A DNA stretch of 64,000 bases from Streptomyces musisoli (lineage in GTDB: Bacteria; Actinomycetota; Actinomycetes; Streptomycetales; Streptomycetaceae), in assembly GCF_016741855.1 (NCBI RefSeq), contig NZ_JAERRH010000001.1, positions 248,001 to 312,000 of the forward strand, written 5' to 3'. How positions within the stretch are numbered: the stretch's first letter is position 1; each line of letters begins with the position of its first letter. Shown in pieces: positions 52,620 through 61,648 of the stretch. The position numbers and the translations under genes are program-made. The notes under the pieces are model-generated. The model saw only the letters and a list, made by a program, of their open reading frames with translations. It searched no databases and was not told the origin of the DNA.

Positions 52620-54086
52620 CTACTTCGTCAGCTCGGACAGCTCCCGGTCGGTGTTCCGGCCCACCCGGCGGCGGACGCCGAACCAGCCGGCGACCAGCAT
52701 GACGGCGATCACCGGGATGAGGAGCACCGTCTTGCGGCCGACGTCGGGGTCGTTCCACATCATGCCGAGGCAGACCAGCAGGAACACGATCGTGGCGATC
52801 TCGGTGACCGGGCTGAACTTCAGCTGGAAGTGCGGCCGGGCCACCAGCCCCGCGCGGGCGCGGCGGACGAACAGGATGTGGCAGAGCATGATGATCACCC
52901 AGGTGCTGATGATGCCGAGGGAGGCGACGTTCAGCACGATCTCGAAGGCCTGGCTGGGCACCAGGTAGTTCAGCCCGACACCCAGCACGCAGACCGCGCA
53001 GGTCAGCAGGATGCCGCCGTAGGGGACCTGGCTGCGGTTCATGCGGGCGGTGAACTTCGGCGCGGAACCGGCCATGGCCATGGAGCGCAGGATGCGGCCG
53101 GTGGAGTACAGGCCGGAGTTCAGCGAGGACATGGCGGCGGTCAGCACGACCAGGTTCATCACGTCGCCGGCCGCCGGGACGCCGATCTTGGACAGCACGG
53201 TCACGAACGGGCTCTGGTCGGCGGAGTAGACCGAACCGGGCAGGAGCAGCGCGAGCAGCACGACCGAGCCGACGTAGAACAGGCCCACGCGCCACATGAT
53301 CGAGTTCACCGCGCGCGGGACGACCTTCTCCGGCTCGGCGGTCTCGCCGGCGGCCACGCCGACCAGTTCCAGGGCGGCGTAGGCGAAGATCACGCCCTGC
53401 ATGACCAGGACGACCGGCATCACACCGTGCGGGAAGACGCCGCCGTTATCGGTGATGACGCTCAGGCCGGGGGTGTGGCCGCCGACCTTGTGCTGGGTGG
53501 CGAGCAGGAAAATGCTGATCAGCATGAAGCCGACGATGGTCGCGACCTTGATGATCGCGAACCAGAACTCCATCTCGCCGAAGATCTTCACCGAGATCAG
53601 GTTCACGGCGAGGACCACCGCGAGGGCGATCAGCGCCAGCACCCACTGCGGTATGGAGGTGAACAGGCTCCAGTAGTGCGTGTAGAGCGCGATCGCGGTG
53701 ATGTCGGCGATGCCGGTCGTCGACCAGTTCAGGAAGTACATCCAGCCGGCGACGTAGGCGCCCTTCTCGCCGAGGAACTCCCGGGCGTAGGACACGAAGG
53801 ATCCTGAGGACGGCCGGTACAGGACCAGCTCGCCCAGGGCCCGGACGACGAAGAAGGCGAAGACACCGCAGACCAGGTAGGCCAGGGCGAGCGCCGGGCC
53901 CGCGTTGTGCAGTCGTCCGCCGGCGCCCAGGAGGAGTCCGGTGCCGATGGCGCCGCCGATGGCGATCATGTTGACGTGGCGGGCCTTGAGGTCCTTGCTG
54001 TAACCGGCGTCGCCCGCGTCCGCGGGCGTCTGGGCCACCTGGGGGTGGGTGGTGGCCTGTGCCGATTCCACGGCTTCCTTGCTCAC
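52620..54086 (-). CDS. Amino acid permease (APC superfamily)
   Basis: The 488-residue transporter has 12 predicted membrane helices. The first, NMIAIGGAIGTGLLLGAGG, is the typical ion/substrate-binding TM1 of the AAT family (AnsP/GabP-like). A soluble N-terminus of about 35 residues precedes it. The substrate is an amino acid such as Asn or GABA; this cannot be decided here. The GTG at 54086 is chosen because VSKEAVESAQ looks like a natural start, with GGAAG at a long spacing. It is divergent from a MerR regulator, which may control it. Confidence 0.9.
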   Translation of the reverse strand: MSKEAVESAQATTHPQVAQTPADAGDAGYSKDLKARHVNMIAIGGAIGTGLLLGAGGRLHNAGPALALAYLVCGVFAFFVVRALGELVLYRPSSGSFVSYAREFLGEKGAYVAGWMYFLNWSTTGIADITAIALYTHYWSLFTSIPQWVLALIALAVVLAVNLISVKIFGEMEFWFAIIKVATIVGFMLISIFLLATQHKVGGHTPGLSVITDNGGVFPHGVMPVVLVMQGVIFAYAALELVGVAAGETAEPEKVVPRAVNSIMWRVGLFYVGSVVLLALLLPGSVYSADQSPFVTVLSKIGVPAAGDVMNLVVLTAAMSSLNSGLYSTGRILRSMAMAGSAPKFTARMNRSQVPYGGILLTCAVCVLGVGLNYLVPSQAFEIVLNVASLGIISTWVIIMLCHILFVRRARAGLVARPHFQLKFSPVTEIATIVFLLVCLGMMWNDPDVGRKTVLLIPVIAVMLVAGWFGVRRRVGRNTDRELSELTK

Positions 54087-54284
54087 GGGTGGTTCCACTT
54101 CCTGGTGCGCCCGGACCTCGTGGGCCCGGGGGTCGTGCAGGTCTCGGCCCGCACCACCCTCGTGTCGCGGTACAGACCAAGACGGCAGCTTCCCAGAGAG
54201 ATCCGCCGGTACGCGGTGGCCCATGTCACAGAGCGTCGCTTCTCACACGATCCACTCAGCTTCCATACGACGTTCACCAGGGGT

Positions 54285-54312
54285 TTCACACCATTGGTGA
54301 GACAGCGATACT
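54285..54312 (+). promoter_or_regulatory. MerR autoregulated promoter candidate
   Basis: TTCACA (54285-54290), 16 bp and GATACT (54307-54312), with the palindrome CACCA-T-TGGTG (54289-54299) between them, look like a MerR-type promoter. The -10 ends seven bases before the ATG, so the transcript would start at or next to the start codon. Confidence 0.45.
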
Positions 54313-54319
54313 GCTGCAC

Positions 54320-55093
54320 ATGACGACCGAGGCCGGGGACGCGACACCCCTCACCATCGACGAGCTGGCCGCCCGGGCGGGCGTCACGGTCCGCACCGTC
54401 CGCTTCTACGGCAGCAAGGGTCTGCTGCCGCCGCCGGTGATCGGCCCGCGCCGGGTGGGGCACTACGGCACGGACCACGTGGCGCGGCTCGCCCTCATCG
54501 AGGAGTTGCGGCAGCAGGGCATGACGCTGTCGGCGATCGAGCGGTACCTGAAGCAGCTCCCGGACGACCTCACCCCGCACGACCTGGCCATTCACCGGGC
54601 GGTCGTGGCGTCCTGGGCACCGGACGCGGTGGACACGGTGCCTCGGCGGGAACTGGAGCGGCGGGCGGGACGGCCGCTCGCCGCCGCGGACGTCGAGCGG
54701 CTGGCCGCGATGAACGTCGTCATGGCGGCGGACGGTGACACCTTCCGTGTCGACACCGGGCTGCTCAGGCTCGGTGTGCAGCTCCTCGACGTGCCGCTGT
54801 CGCACGAGGTGATCCTCGCGGCGCGCAAAGTGCTCATCGAGCACTCGCGCGCCGCGGCTCACGAACTCTCCCGGCTCTTCCGCGGCGCGGTGGCGGAGCG
54901 TGACGCCCAGGACGTGAAGTCACTGTCCGCGCACATGCACCCCTTGGTGGTGCAGGCGCTGCTGACGACGTTCCAGCGCTCGCTGCGGGAGGAGCTGAGC
55001 GAGTGGGTCACCGGTTCCGGAACGGACGTGACCGGTTCCGGAACGGACGTGACCGGTTCCGGAACGGACGTCACCGGCTCAGGAGCGGACTGA
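54320..55093 (+). CDS. MerR-family transcriptional regulator with repeat C-terminus
   Basis: The 257-residue protein has an N-terminal MerR helix-turn-helix (ELAARAGVTVRTVRFYGSKGL, about 14-34) and a dimerisation helix (ALIEELRQQGMTLSAIERYL). No conserved metal cysteines are present. A helical C-terminal domain of about 110 residues follows. The last 29 residues are four TDVTGSG-type repeats encoded by 21-bp tandem repeats, ending in a sequence that is a copy of the convergent fadB 3' end. It is probably leaderless. Confidence 0.88.
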   Translation: MTTEAGDATPLTIDELAARAGVTVRTVRFYGSKGLLPPPVIGPRRVGHYGTDHVARLALIEELRQQGMTLSAIERYLKQLPDDLTPHDLAIHRAVVASWAPDAVDTVPRRELERRAGRPLAAADVERLAAMNVVMAADGDTFRVDTGLLRLGVQLLDVPLSHEVILAARKVLIEHSRAAAHELSRLFRGAVAERDAQDVKSLSAHMHPLVVQALLTTFQRSLREELSEWVTGSGTDVTGSGTDVTGSGTDVTGSGAD

Positions 55094-55168
55094 GCCGGTG
55101 AACCGCTGCGTCACCCGTTCCGGAACGGACGTCACCGGCTCAGGAGCGGACTGAGTCGGTGAACCGCT
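55007..55168. repeat. 21-bp tandem repeats and 52-bp duplication at merR/fadB 3' ends
   Basis: Four 21-bp units (55007-55090) end in the merR stop. After 19 bp, two more units (55110-55151) follow and cover the fadB stop. A 52-bp block occurs at 55056-55107 and again at 55117-55168 with one mismatch. All units hold TTCCGGAA or a derivative. Confidence 0.92.
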
Positions 55169-57323
55169 CCCCCTTCCCGGCCTTCTCCACGAGCAGCGCG
55201 GGCGGGGTGAACCGCTCGCCGTAGCGCTCGGCCAGCTCGTGCGCGCGGGCCACGAACCCGGTCAGGCCCCCTTCGTATCCGTTGATGTACTGGAGGACGC
55301 CGCCGGTCCAGCCGGGGAAGCCGATGCCGAGGATGGAGCCGATGTTGGCGTCGGCGACCGAGGTCAGGACGCCCTCCTCCAGGAGGCGCACGGTGTCGAG
55401 CGCCTCGGCGAAGAGCATGCGCTCCTGCATGTCCCGGAACGGGATCTCGTAGCCCGGCTTGGTGAAGTGCTCGCGCAGGCCCGGCCAGAGTCCGGCCCGC
55501 TTGCCGTCCTCGGCGTAGTCGTAGAAGCCGGCGCCGCCGCTGCGGCCGGGGCGGCCGAACTCGTCGACCATGCGGTCGACGACCGCCTCGGCCGGGTGCG
55601 CCGTCCAGGTGCCGCCCGCCTCCTCCACGGCCCGCCTCGACTCGGCCCGGATCTTGCGCGGGAGGGTGAGGGTCAGCTCGTCCATGAGGGAGAGCACCTT
55701 GGCCGGGTAGCCGGCCTGGGCGGCGGCCTGCTCCACGGAGGCCGGCTCGACGCCCTCGCCGACCATGGCGACGCCCTCGTTGATGAAGTGGCCGATCACC
55801 CGGGAGGTGAAGAAGCCGCGCGAGTCGTTGACGACGATCGGTGTCTTGTTGATCTGCCGGACCAGGTCGAAGGCGCGCGCCAGCGCCTCGTCGCCGGTGC
55901 GCTCGCCCTTGATGATCTCGACCAGCGGCATCTTGTCGACCGGCGAGAAGAAGTGCAGTCCGATGAAGTCGGCCTGCCGCTCCACGCCCTCGGCGAGCGT
56001 GGTGATCGGCAGCGTGGAGGTGTTGGAGCACAGCAGCGCGTCGGGGGCGACGACCGACTCGATCTCCTGGAACACCTTGTGCTTGAGGGCGGTGTCCTCG
56101 AACACGGCCTCGATGACCGCGTCACAGCCGGCGAGGTCGGCCGCGTCGGCGGTGGGGGTGATCCGGGCGAGCAGCGCGTCCGCCTTCTCCTGGCTGGTGC
56201 GGCCCCTGGCGACGGCCTTGGCGCACAGCTTCTCGGAGTAGCCCTTGCCCTTGACGGCCGCCTCCAGGGCGACGTCCTTGAGGACGACCTCGATGCCCGC
56301 GCGGGCGCACGAGTAGGCGATGCCGGCGCCCATCATGCCGGCGCCGAGGACGGCGACCTTGCGGACCGTGCGGGGCTCGATGCCCTTCGGCCGGTTGGCG
56401 CCCGAGTTGACCGCCTGGAGATCGAAGAAGAACGCCTGGATCATGTTCTTCGAGGTCTGTCCGGCGGCCAGCTCCACGAAGTAGCGGGCCTCGATGACCT
56501 GGGCGGTCTCGAAGTCGACCTGGGAGCCCTCGACGGCGGCGGCGAGGATGTTGCGCGGCGCCGGGTAGGGGGCGCCGCCCGTCTGCTTGCGCAGGGTGGC
56601 CGGGAAGGCGGGCAGGTTGGCGGCGAACTTCGGGTTGGCCGGGGTGCCGCCGGGGATCCGGTAGCCCGGCTTGTCCCAGGGCTGCTGCGACTCGGGGTTG
56701 GCGTCGATGAAGGCGCGCGCCTTGGCGAGCAGTTCCTCGGGGGTCGCGGCCACCTCGTGGACCAGGCCGTTCTCCTGGGCGCGCCGCGCGTTGTACTGCG
56801 TGCCCTGGAGGAGCACCTTCAGCAGGGCGTCGGCGATGCCGAGCAGCCGGACGGTGCGGACGACTCCGCCGCCTCCGGGGAGCAGGCCGAGGGTGACCTC
56901 GGGGCAGCCGATCTTCGTGCCGGGGGTGTCGAGGGCGACCCGGTGGTGGCAGGCGAGGGCCAGTTCGTAGCCGCCGCCGAGGGCCGCGCCGTTGATCGCC
57001 GCGACGACCGGCTTGCCGAGGGTCTCGATGCGGCGCAGGTTGCGCTTGATGGCGAGGCCGCCGTCGAACAGGTCCTGTGCGGTCTCGGGCGTGACCCGGA
57101 TGAGGTCGCGCAGGTCGCCGCCGGCGAAGAAGGTCTTCTTCGCCGAGGTGAAGATGATGCCGCGGATCGAGTCCTTCTCGGCCTCCAGCCGGTCGGTGAT
57201 CGCGGCCAGGGATTCGCGGAACGCCTGGTTCATGGTGTTCGCAGACTGGTCGGGGTCGTCCAGGACGAGGGTGACGACACCGGTGTCGTCCTGCTCCCAG
57301 CGGATGGTGGTGCTCTCGGTCAT
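55140..57323 (-). CDS. fadB: Fatty-acid oxidation complex alpha subunit (FadB-like)
   Basis: The 727-residue bifunctional enzyme combines an N-terminal enoyl-CoA hydratase domain (oxyanion FFAGGDLRD, both Glu present in GGGYEL and CPEVTLG) with a C-terminal L-3-hydroxyacyl-CoA dehydrogenase (NAD motif VLGAGMMGAGIAYSCARAG near 345; HFFSPV and GFFTSRV motifs). ATG 57323 starts 41 bp after the thiolase stop. Together they run hydration, oxidation and thiolysis in beta-oxidation. Its last codons lie in a duplicated repeat. Confidence 0.95.
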   Translation of the reverse strand: MTESTTIRWEQDDTGVVTLVLDDPDQSANTMNQAFRESLAAITDRLEAEKDSIRGIIFTSAKKTFFAGGDLRDLIRVTPETAQDLFDGGLAIKRNLRRIETLGKPVVAAINGAALGGGYELALACHHRVALDTPGTKIGCPEVTLGLLPGGGGVVRTVRLLGIADALLKVLLQGTQYNARRAQENGLVHEVAATPEELLAKARAFIDANPESQQPWDKPGYRIPGGTPANPKFAANLPAFPATLRKQTGGAPYPAPRNILAAAVEGSQVDFETAQVIEARYFVELAAGQTSKNMIQAFFFDLQAVNSGANRPKGIEPRTVRKVAVLGAGMMGAGIAYSCARAGIEVVLKDVALEAAVKGKGYSEKLCAKAVARGRTSQEKADALLARITPTADAADLAGCDAVIEAVFEDTALKHKVFQEIESVVAPDALLCSNTSTLPITTLAEGVERQADFIGLHFFSPVDKMPLVEIIKGERTGDEALARAFDLVRQINKTPIVVNDSRGFFTSRVIGHFINEGVAMVGEGVEPASVEQAAAQAGYPAKVLSLMDELTLTLPRKIRAESRRAVEEAGGTWTAHPAEAVVDRMVDEFGRPGRSGGAGFYDYAEDGKRAGLWPGLREHFTKPGYEIPFRDMQERMLFAEALDTVRLLEEGVLTSVADANIGSILGIGFPGWTGGVLQYINGYEGGLTGFVARAHELAERYGERFTPPALLVEKAGKGERFTDSVRS

Positions 57324-57364
57324 GACAGTCGTCTCCGTTGAAGTCGCTTGGTTCCGCAGGGAGT

Positions 57365-58579
57365 TCAGATGCGCTCGATGATGGTGGCGACGCCCATGCC
57401 GCCGCCGACGCACAGCGTGGCCAGGCCGTAGCGCTTGTCCTGGCGCTCCAGCTCGTCGATGAGCGAGCCGAGGATCATGGCGCCGGTCGCGCCGAGCGGG
57501 TGGCCGAGGGCGATGGCGCCGCCGTTGACGTTGACCTTGTCCAGGGACAGGCCCATGTCCTGCACGAAGCGCAGCACGACCGCGGCGAACGCCTCGTTGA
57601 TCTCGACCAGGTCGATGTCGTCGATGGTGAGGCCGGCCTTCGCCAGGGCCTTGCGGGTGGCGGGGGCGGGGCCGGTGAGCATGATGGTCGGCTCGGAGCC
57701 GGAGACGGCCGCGGAGACGATCCGCGCGCGCGGGGTGAGGCCGTGGCGCTCGCCGATCTCCTTGGAGCCGATCGCGACGAGCGAGGCGCCGTCCACGATG
57801 CCGGAGGAGTTGCCCGCGTGGTGGACGTGGTCGATCTTCTCCACCCAGTGGTACTTCTGGAGGGCGACCGCGTCGAAGCCGCCCAGCTCGCCGATGTCCG
57901 CGAACGACGGCTTCAGCTTGGCCAGGGAGTCGGCGGTGGTGCCGGGGCGCATGTGCTCGTCGTGGTCGAGGACGACCAGGCCGCTGCGGTCCTTGACGGG
58001 GACCACCGAACGGTCGAAGCGGCCTTCCTTCCAGGCGGTGGCGGCGCGCTCCTGGGACAGTGCCGCGTACTCGTCGACGTCCCGGCGGGAGAAGCCCCCG
58101 ATGGTGGCGATCAGGTCGGCACCGACGCCCTGCGGCACGAAGTTCACGGCGAGGTTGGTCATCGGGTCGTTGAACCAGGCGCCGCCGTCCGAGGCCATCG
58201 GGACCCGGGACATGGACTCGACACCGCCCGCGAGGATCAGGTCCTCCCAGCCCGAGCGGACCTTGGCCGCGGCCAGGTTGACGGCCTCGAGACCGGAGGC
58301 ACAGAAGCGGTTCTCCTGGACGCCCGCGACCGTGTCCGGCAGTCCGGCGGCGATGGCGGCGATCCGGGCGATGTCGGAGCCCTGGTCGCCGACCGGGCCG
58401 ACGACACCGAGCACGATGTCGTCGATCGCGGCCGGGTCCAGGCCGGGGAAGCGGTCGCGGATCTCGTGGATGAGGCCGACGACCAGGTCGATGGGCTTCG
58501 TGCCGTGCAGGGCGCCGTTCGCCTTGCCGCGGCCGCGCGGGGTGCGGATCGCGTCGTACACGTACGCTTCGGTGCTCAC
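57365..58579 (-). CDS. Acetyl-CoA C-acyltransferase (thiolase, FadA-like)
   Basis: This 404-residue thiolase cleaves 3-ketoacyl-CoA with CoA. The nucleophile Cys is in [15 protein letters not shown], the catalytic His in GHPLGATGA, and the second Cys in [10 protein letters not shown]. It forms a beta-oxidation pair with the FadB-like gene downstream on the same strand and is preceded by a CoA-transferase gene 42 bp upstream, so three genes probably share a transcript. Confidence 0.95.
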   Translation of the reverse strand: MSTEAYVYDAIRTPRGRGKANGALHGTKPIDLVVGLIHEIRDRFPGLDPAAIDDIVLGVVGPVGDQGSDIARIAAIAAGLPDTVAGVQENRFCASGLEAVNLAAAKVRSGWEDLILAGGVESMSRVPMASDGGAWFNDPMTNLAVNFVPQGVGADLIATIGGFSRRDVDEYAALSQERAATAWKEGRFDRSVVPVKDRSGLVVLDHDEHMRPGTTADSLAKLKPSFADIGELGGFDAVALQKYHWVEKIDHVHHAGNSSGIVDGASLVAIGSKEIGERHGLTPRARIVSAAVSGSEPTIMLTGPAPATRKALAKAGLTIDDIDLVEINEAFAAVVLRFVQDMGLSLDKVNVNGGAIALGHPLGATGAMILGSLIDELERQDKRYGLATLCVGGGMGVATIIERI

Positions 58580-58621
58580 TGGAGTGCCTTTCGGGAGGGT
58601 GGGCGGAGCGGGGCGGCGGGG

Positions 58622-59782
58622 TCAGCCGCCGTCGGTGACCGGGTCGCCGGTGGGAGGTGCCGGTGTCCCCCAGTCCCGGGCGACCGCCGCCGTGTCCGCG
58701 CCGGGCCGGGCGGGGCCGGTACGGACGGTGGTGGGGGTCGCCGAGAAGCGGGGGGCGGGGGCGGGCTGGGTGATGCCTTCGTGGTCGGTGAACGTGCCGC
58801 GGGCGGCGAGGTGCGGGTGGGCCGGGGCCTCGCGCAGGCTCAGGACGGGCGCGACGCAGGCGTCGGAGTCCTCGAAGACGGCGGTCCACTCGGCCCGGGT
58901 GCGGGACTTGAAGGCGGCGGCGATCCGTTCGCGCAGCTCGCCCCAGCGGGTCCAGTCCGTGCGGGCGGACGCCAGGCCGTCGAGGCCGAGCAGGCGCAGG
59001 AACTCCTCGTAGAACTTGCCTTCCAGGGCGCCGACCGCCATGTACCGGCCGTCGGCGGTCTCGTAGGTGCCGTAGTACGGGCAGCCGCCGTCCAGCAGGT
59101 TGGCGGCGCGCCGGTCCTGCCAGCCGCCGGCGGCGAGCATGCCGTGGATCATCGCCGAGAGGTGGGCCGTGCCGTCGACGATGGCCGCGTCGACCACCTG
59201 GCCGGTGCCGGTGGCGCGCGCGTGGTGCAGGGCGGCGAGCACGCCCACGACCAGGTAGAGGGAGCCGCCCGCGTAGTCGCCGAGGAGGTTGGCGGGGACG
59301 GCCGGGGGCTCGTCCGGGCGGCCGATCATGCCGAGGGTGCCGGTGAGCGCGATGTAGGCGACGTCGTGGCCGGCGCGGTGGGCGAGGGGGCCGTCCTGGC
59401 CCCAGCCGGTCATGCGGCCGTAGACCAGGCGGGGGTTGCGGGCGTGGCAGTCCCCGGGGCCGATGCCGAGCCGCTCGGCGACGCCCGGGCGGTAGCCCTC
59501 GACGAGGATGTCGGCCCGCTCGGCGAGGTCCAGGACGCGCGCGGGACCGTCCGGCGCCTTCAGGTCGACCATGATCGAGCGCTTGTTGCGGTTGGTGATG
59601 TCACGGGCCGGGTCGATGCCGAGGCCCGCGCCGCCCGGACGGTCCACCCGGACCACGTCGGCGCCCAGGTCGGCCAGCAGCATGGCGGCGAACGGGCCGG
59701 GCCCGATGCCGGCCAGCTCCACCACGCGCACGCCCGCGAGCGGACCGGTACCCGGCCCCGGCGGTGTCCCTGCCGTTGTCAT
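58622..59782 (-). CDS. CaiB/BaiF CoA-transferase (alpha-methylacyl-CoA racemase-like)
   Basis: The 386-residue class III CoA-transferase/racemase family protein has VVELAGIGPGPFAAMLLADLGADVVRVDRP at the N-terminus, split by normal variation, and NRNKRSIMVDLK. HDVAYIALTGTLG and NLLGDYAGGS carry the His and Asp used by alpha-methylacyl-CoA racemases, which makes that activity more likely than CoA transfer. It would let branched acyl-CoAs enter the neighbouring beta-oxidation enzymes. ATG 59782 is used; TTG 59797 is possible. Confidence 0.9.
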   Translation of the reverse strand: MTTAGTPPGPGTGPLAGVRVVELAGIGPGPFAAMLLADLGADVVRVDRPGGAGLGIDPARDITNRNKRSIMVDLKAPDGPARVLDLAERADILVEGYRPGVAERLGIGPGDCHARNPRLVYGRMTGWGQDGPLAHRAGHDVAYIALTGTLGMIGRPDEPPAVPANLLGDYAGGSLYLVVGVLAALHHARATGTGQVVDAAIVDGTAHLSAMIHGMLAAGGWQDRRAANLLDGGCPYYGTYETADGRYMAVGALEGKFYEEFLRLLGLDGLASARTDWTRWGELRERIAAAFKSRTRAEWTAVFEDSDACVAPVLSLREAPAHPHLAARGTFTDHEGITQPAPAPRFSATPTTVRTGPARPGADTAAVARDWGTPAPPTGDPVTDGG

Positions 59783-59800
59783 GCGTCCAGCCCCCAAGCG

Positions 59801-59851
59801 AGCGTGTGTGACACAACTGATGTAACACCGGTGATGCTAGGAACGCGTTCC
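59801..59851. promoter_or_regulatory. Palindromes upstream of the beta-oxidation genes
   Basis: A TGTGTGACACA element at about 59806-59816 is followed by TGTAACA, and GGAACGCGTTCC at 59840-59851 is a perfect 12-bp palindrome. They sit 20-70 bp upstream of the CoA-transferase start and are plausible operator sites, possibly of a fatty-acid-responsive repressor. Confidence 0.35.
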
Positions 59852-60189
59852 ACCGGACACAAGACCTGAACGAGCAAGCGCTTAGCCAAGTGCCCGGAGT
59901 GCGGGTCTTCACCCGGGAGGGTGACGGGTCTCCACGCGGTCCCGACCGGGGGCGGCCGGTCCCCTCGGCGGACGGACCTGCCGGTTCATCCCGGCCCCGG
60001 TCTCGCCGCACGGGAACCCGGCGGCCCCCCAGGCCGGAACGCGGGCGCTATCTCCCGCTTCGTCAGGGCATTCCTGGTTACGGCCACAGCGGCCTCCGGG
60101 CTGGTCTTCGGACTGCGCGCTCCTCACGCTAGCCTCGGCCACCGACTGCGGCGCGGGCTGCGCGGCGGGCACACGGACCAAGGGGTGTC
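59852..60189. other. Intergenic region without recognised gene
   Basis: This 338-bp part of the divergent gap between the CoA-transferase and enoyl-reductase-like genes shows no repeat and no gene I can support. It should contain the promoter of the rightward gene, with GGGG five bases before its ATG. Confidence 0.4.
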
Positions 60190-61368
60190 ATGAGCAGGAT
60201 GAGCAGGACGGACCGTCCCTATGACCTCGTGCTCTTCGGAGCCACGGGCTTCGTGGGCGCGCTCACGGCCCACTATCTCGCCGCGCACGCGCCGCGGGAG
60301 CTGCGCTGGGCCGTCGCCGGCCGCGACGAGCGGAAGCTCCAGCGGCTGCGCGAGGGCCTGCCCGGCGGCGCGGACGTCGGCGTGCTGCGGGCCGACGTGG
60401 CCGAACCGGCCACCCTGCGTGCCCTCGCCGGGCACGCGCGCGTGGTCGCCACGACCGTGGGGCCGTACGTGCTGTACGGCGAGGAACTCGTCGCCGCCTG
60501 CGCCGACGCGGGCACCGACTATCTGGACCTCACCGGCGAGCCGGAGTTCGTCGACCTGATGTACGTCCGGCACGACGCACGCGCGCGGGAGACGGGCGCC
60601 CGGCTGGTGCACGCCTGCGGTTTCGACTCGGTGCCGCACGACCTCGGCGCGTACTTCACGGTCCGGCAGCTGCCGGAGGGCGTGCCACTGACCGTGGACG
60701 GCTATGTGACCGTCGACGCGGCCTTCTCCGGCGGCACCCTCGCCTCGGCGCTGAACCAGCTGGCCCGCGGGCGCCGGATGCTGTCGGCCGCGCGTGAGCG
60801 GGCCCGGCACGAGCCGCGGCTGCCCGGCCGCCGGGTGACGGCGCCGGCGGGCGCGCCGAGGTTCGCCGCGGAGGTCGGCGCGTGGGCGCTGCCGCTGCCC
60901 ACCATCGACCCGCAGGTCGTGCGCCGTTCGGCGCGGGCGCTGGAGCGGTACGGTCCGGACTTCCGCTACCGGCACTACGCCGCCGTGAAGCGCCTGCCGG
61001 TCGCCCTCGGCGGGGTCGCCGCCGTCGGCGCGGTGGCGGCCGCGGCCCAGCTGCCGCCCGTGCGGCGCCTGCTGTCGGCCCGGCTGGAGCCGGGCGAAGG
61101 ACCGAGCCCGGAGAAGCGGGCGAAGAGCTGGTTCACCGTGCGGTTCGTCGGCGAGGGCGGCGGACGCCGGGTGTTCACCGAGGTCGCGGGCAAGGACCCC
61201 GGGTACGACGAGACGGCCAAGATGTTCGCCGAGGCCGCCCTGTGCCTGGTCTTCGACGACCTCCCGCCGACGGCCGGCCAGGTGACCACGGCCGAGGCGA
61301 TGGGTGACGCCCTGATCCCGCGGCTGCGCGCGGCCGGCATCACCTTCCGGGTGGCGGCGGAACGCTAG
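60190..61368 (+). CDS. Saccharopine-dehydrogenase-like / trans-acting enoyl reductase family protein
   Basis: The 392-residue NAD(P)-binding protein begins with YDLVLFGATGFVGALTAHYL (Rossmann), followed by VAGRDERKLQRL and ACGFDSVPHDLGAY. The last is a hallmark of the mycobacterial trans-acting enoyl reductase (Rv2953-like) branch that reduces polyketide-derived lipids. A hydrophobic stretch (about 275-300, GGVAAVGAVAAAAQL) suggests membrane contact. Start ATG 60190 (alternative 60199). No polyketide synthase is nearby, so the substrate is unclear. Confidence 0.87.
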   Translation: MSRMSRTDRPYDLVLFGATGFVGALTAHYLAAHAPRELRWAVAGRDERKLQRLREGLPGGADVGVLRADVAEPATLRALAGHARVVATTVGPYVLYGEELVAACADAGTDYLDLTGEPEFVDLMYVRHDARARETGARLVHACGFDSVPHDLGAYFTVRQLPEGVPLTVDGYVTVDAAFSGGTLASALNQLARGRRMLSAARERARHEPRLPGRRVTAPAGAPRFAAEVGAWALPLPTIDPQVVRRSARALERYGPDFRYRHYAAVKRLPVALGGVAAVGAVAAAAQLPPVRRLLSARLEPGEGPSPEKRAKSWFTVRFVGEGGGRRVFTEVAGKDPGYDETAKMFAEAALCLVFDDLPPTAGQVTTAEAMGDALIPRLRAAGITFRVAAER

Positions 61369-61540
61369 CCGACGGCCCCGTCACTCAGGCCGCTGCCCCG
61401 GTCCCGCCCCGAGCAGCGGCCGGTCGCCGGCCGAGCAGGGGCCCGAGCGGGCCGCCTCCCGCAGGGTCCGGCCCCCGGGCGGGGTGCCTACCTCAGGACG
61501 TGACCCCGAACGGGTCGCCCACCGTACGGCCTGGGCCCAG

Positions 61541-61648
61541 TGGGTCGCCTACCGCGGGGGGTGGCCCTGGGTCGCCTACCGCGAGGCGCGGCCCTGGGTC
61601 GCCTACCGCGGGGCGTGGCCCTGGGTCGCCTGGCGCAGGGCCTGGCGG
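61541..61648. repeat. Four 27-bp tandem repeats at the endonuclease V 3' end
   Basis: Units 61541-61567, 61568-61594, 61595-61621 and 61622-61648 share tgggtcgcctaccgcggggc. The unit is nine codons, so each of the first three carries an in-frame CTA (TAG on the minus strand). The nuclease gene stops at the one in unit 3; unit 4 is coding. Confidence 0.9.
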
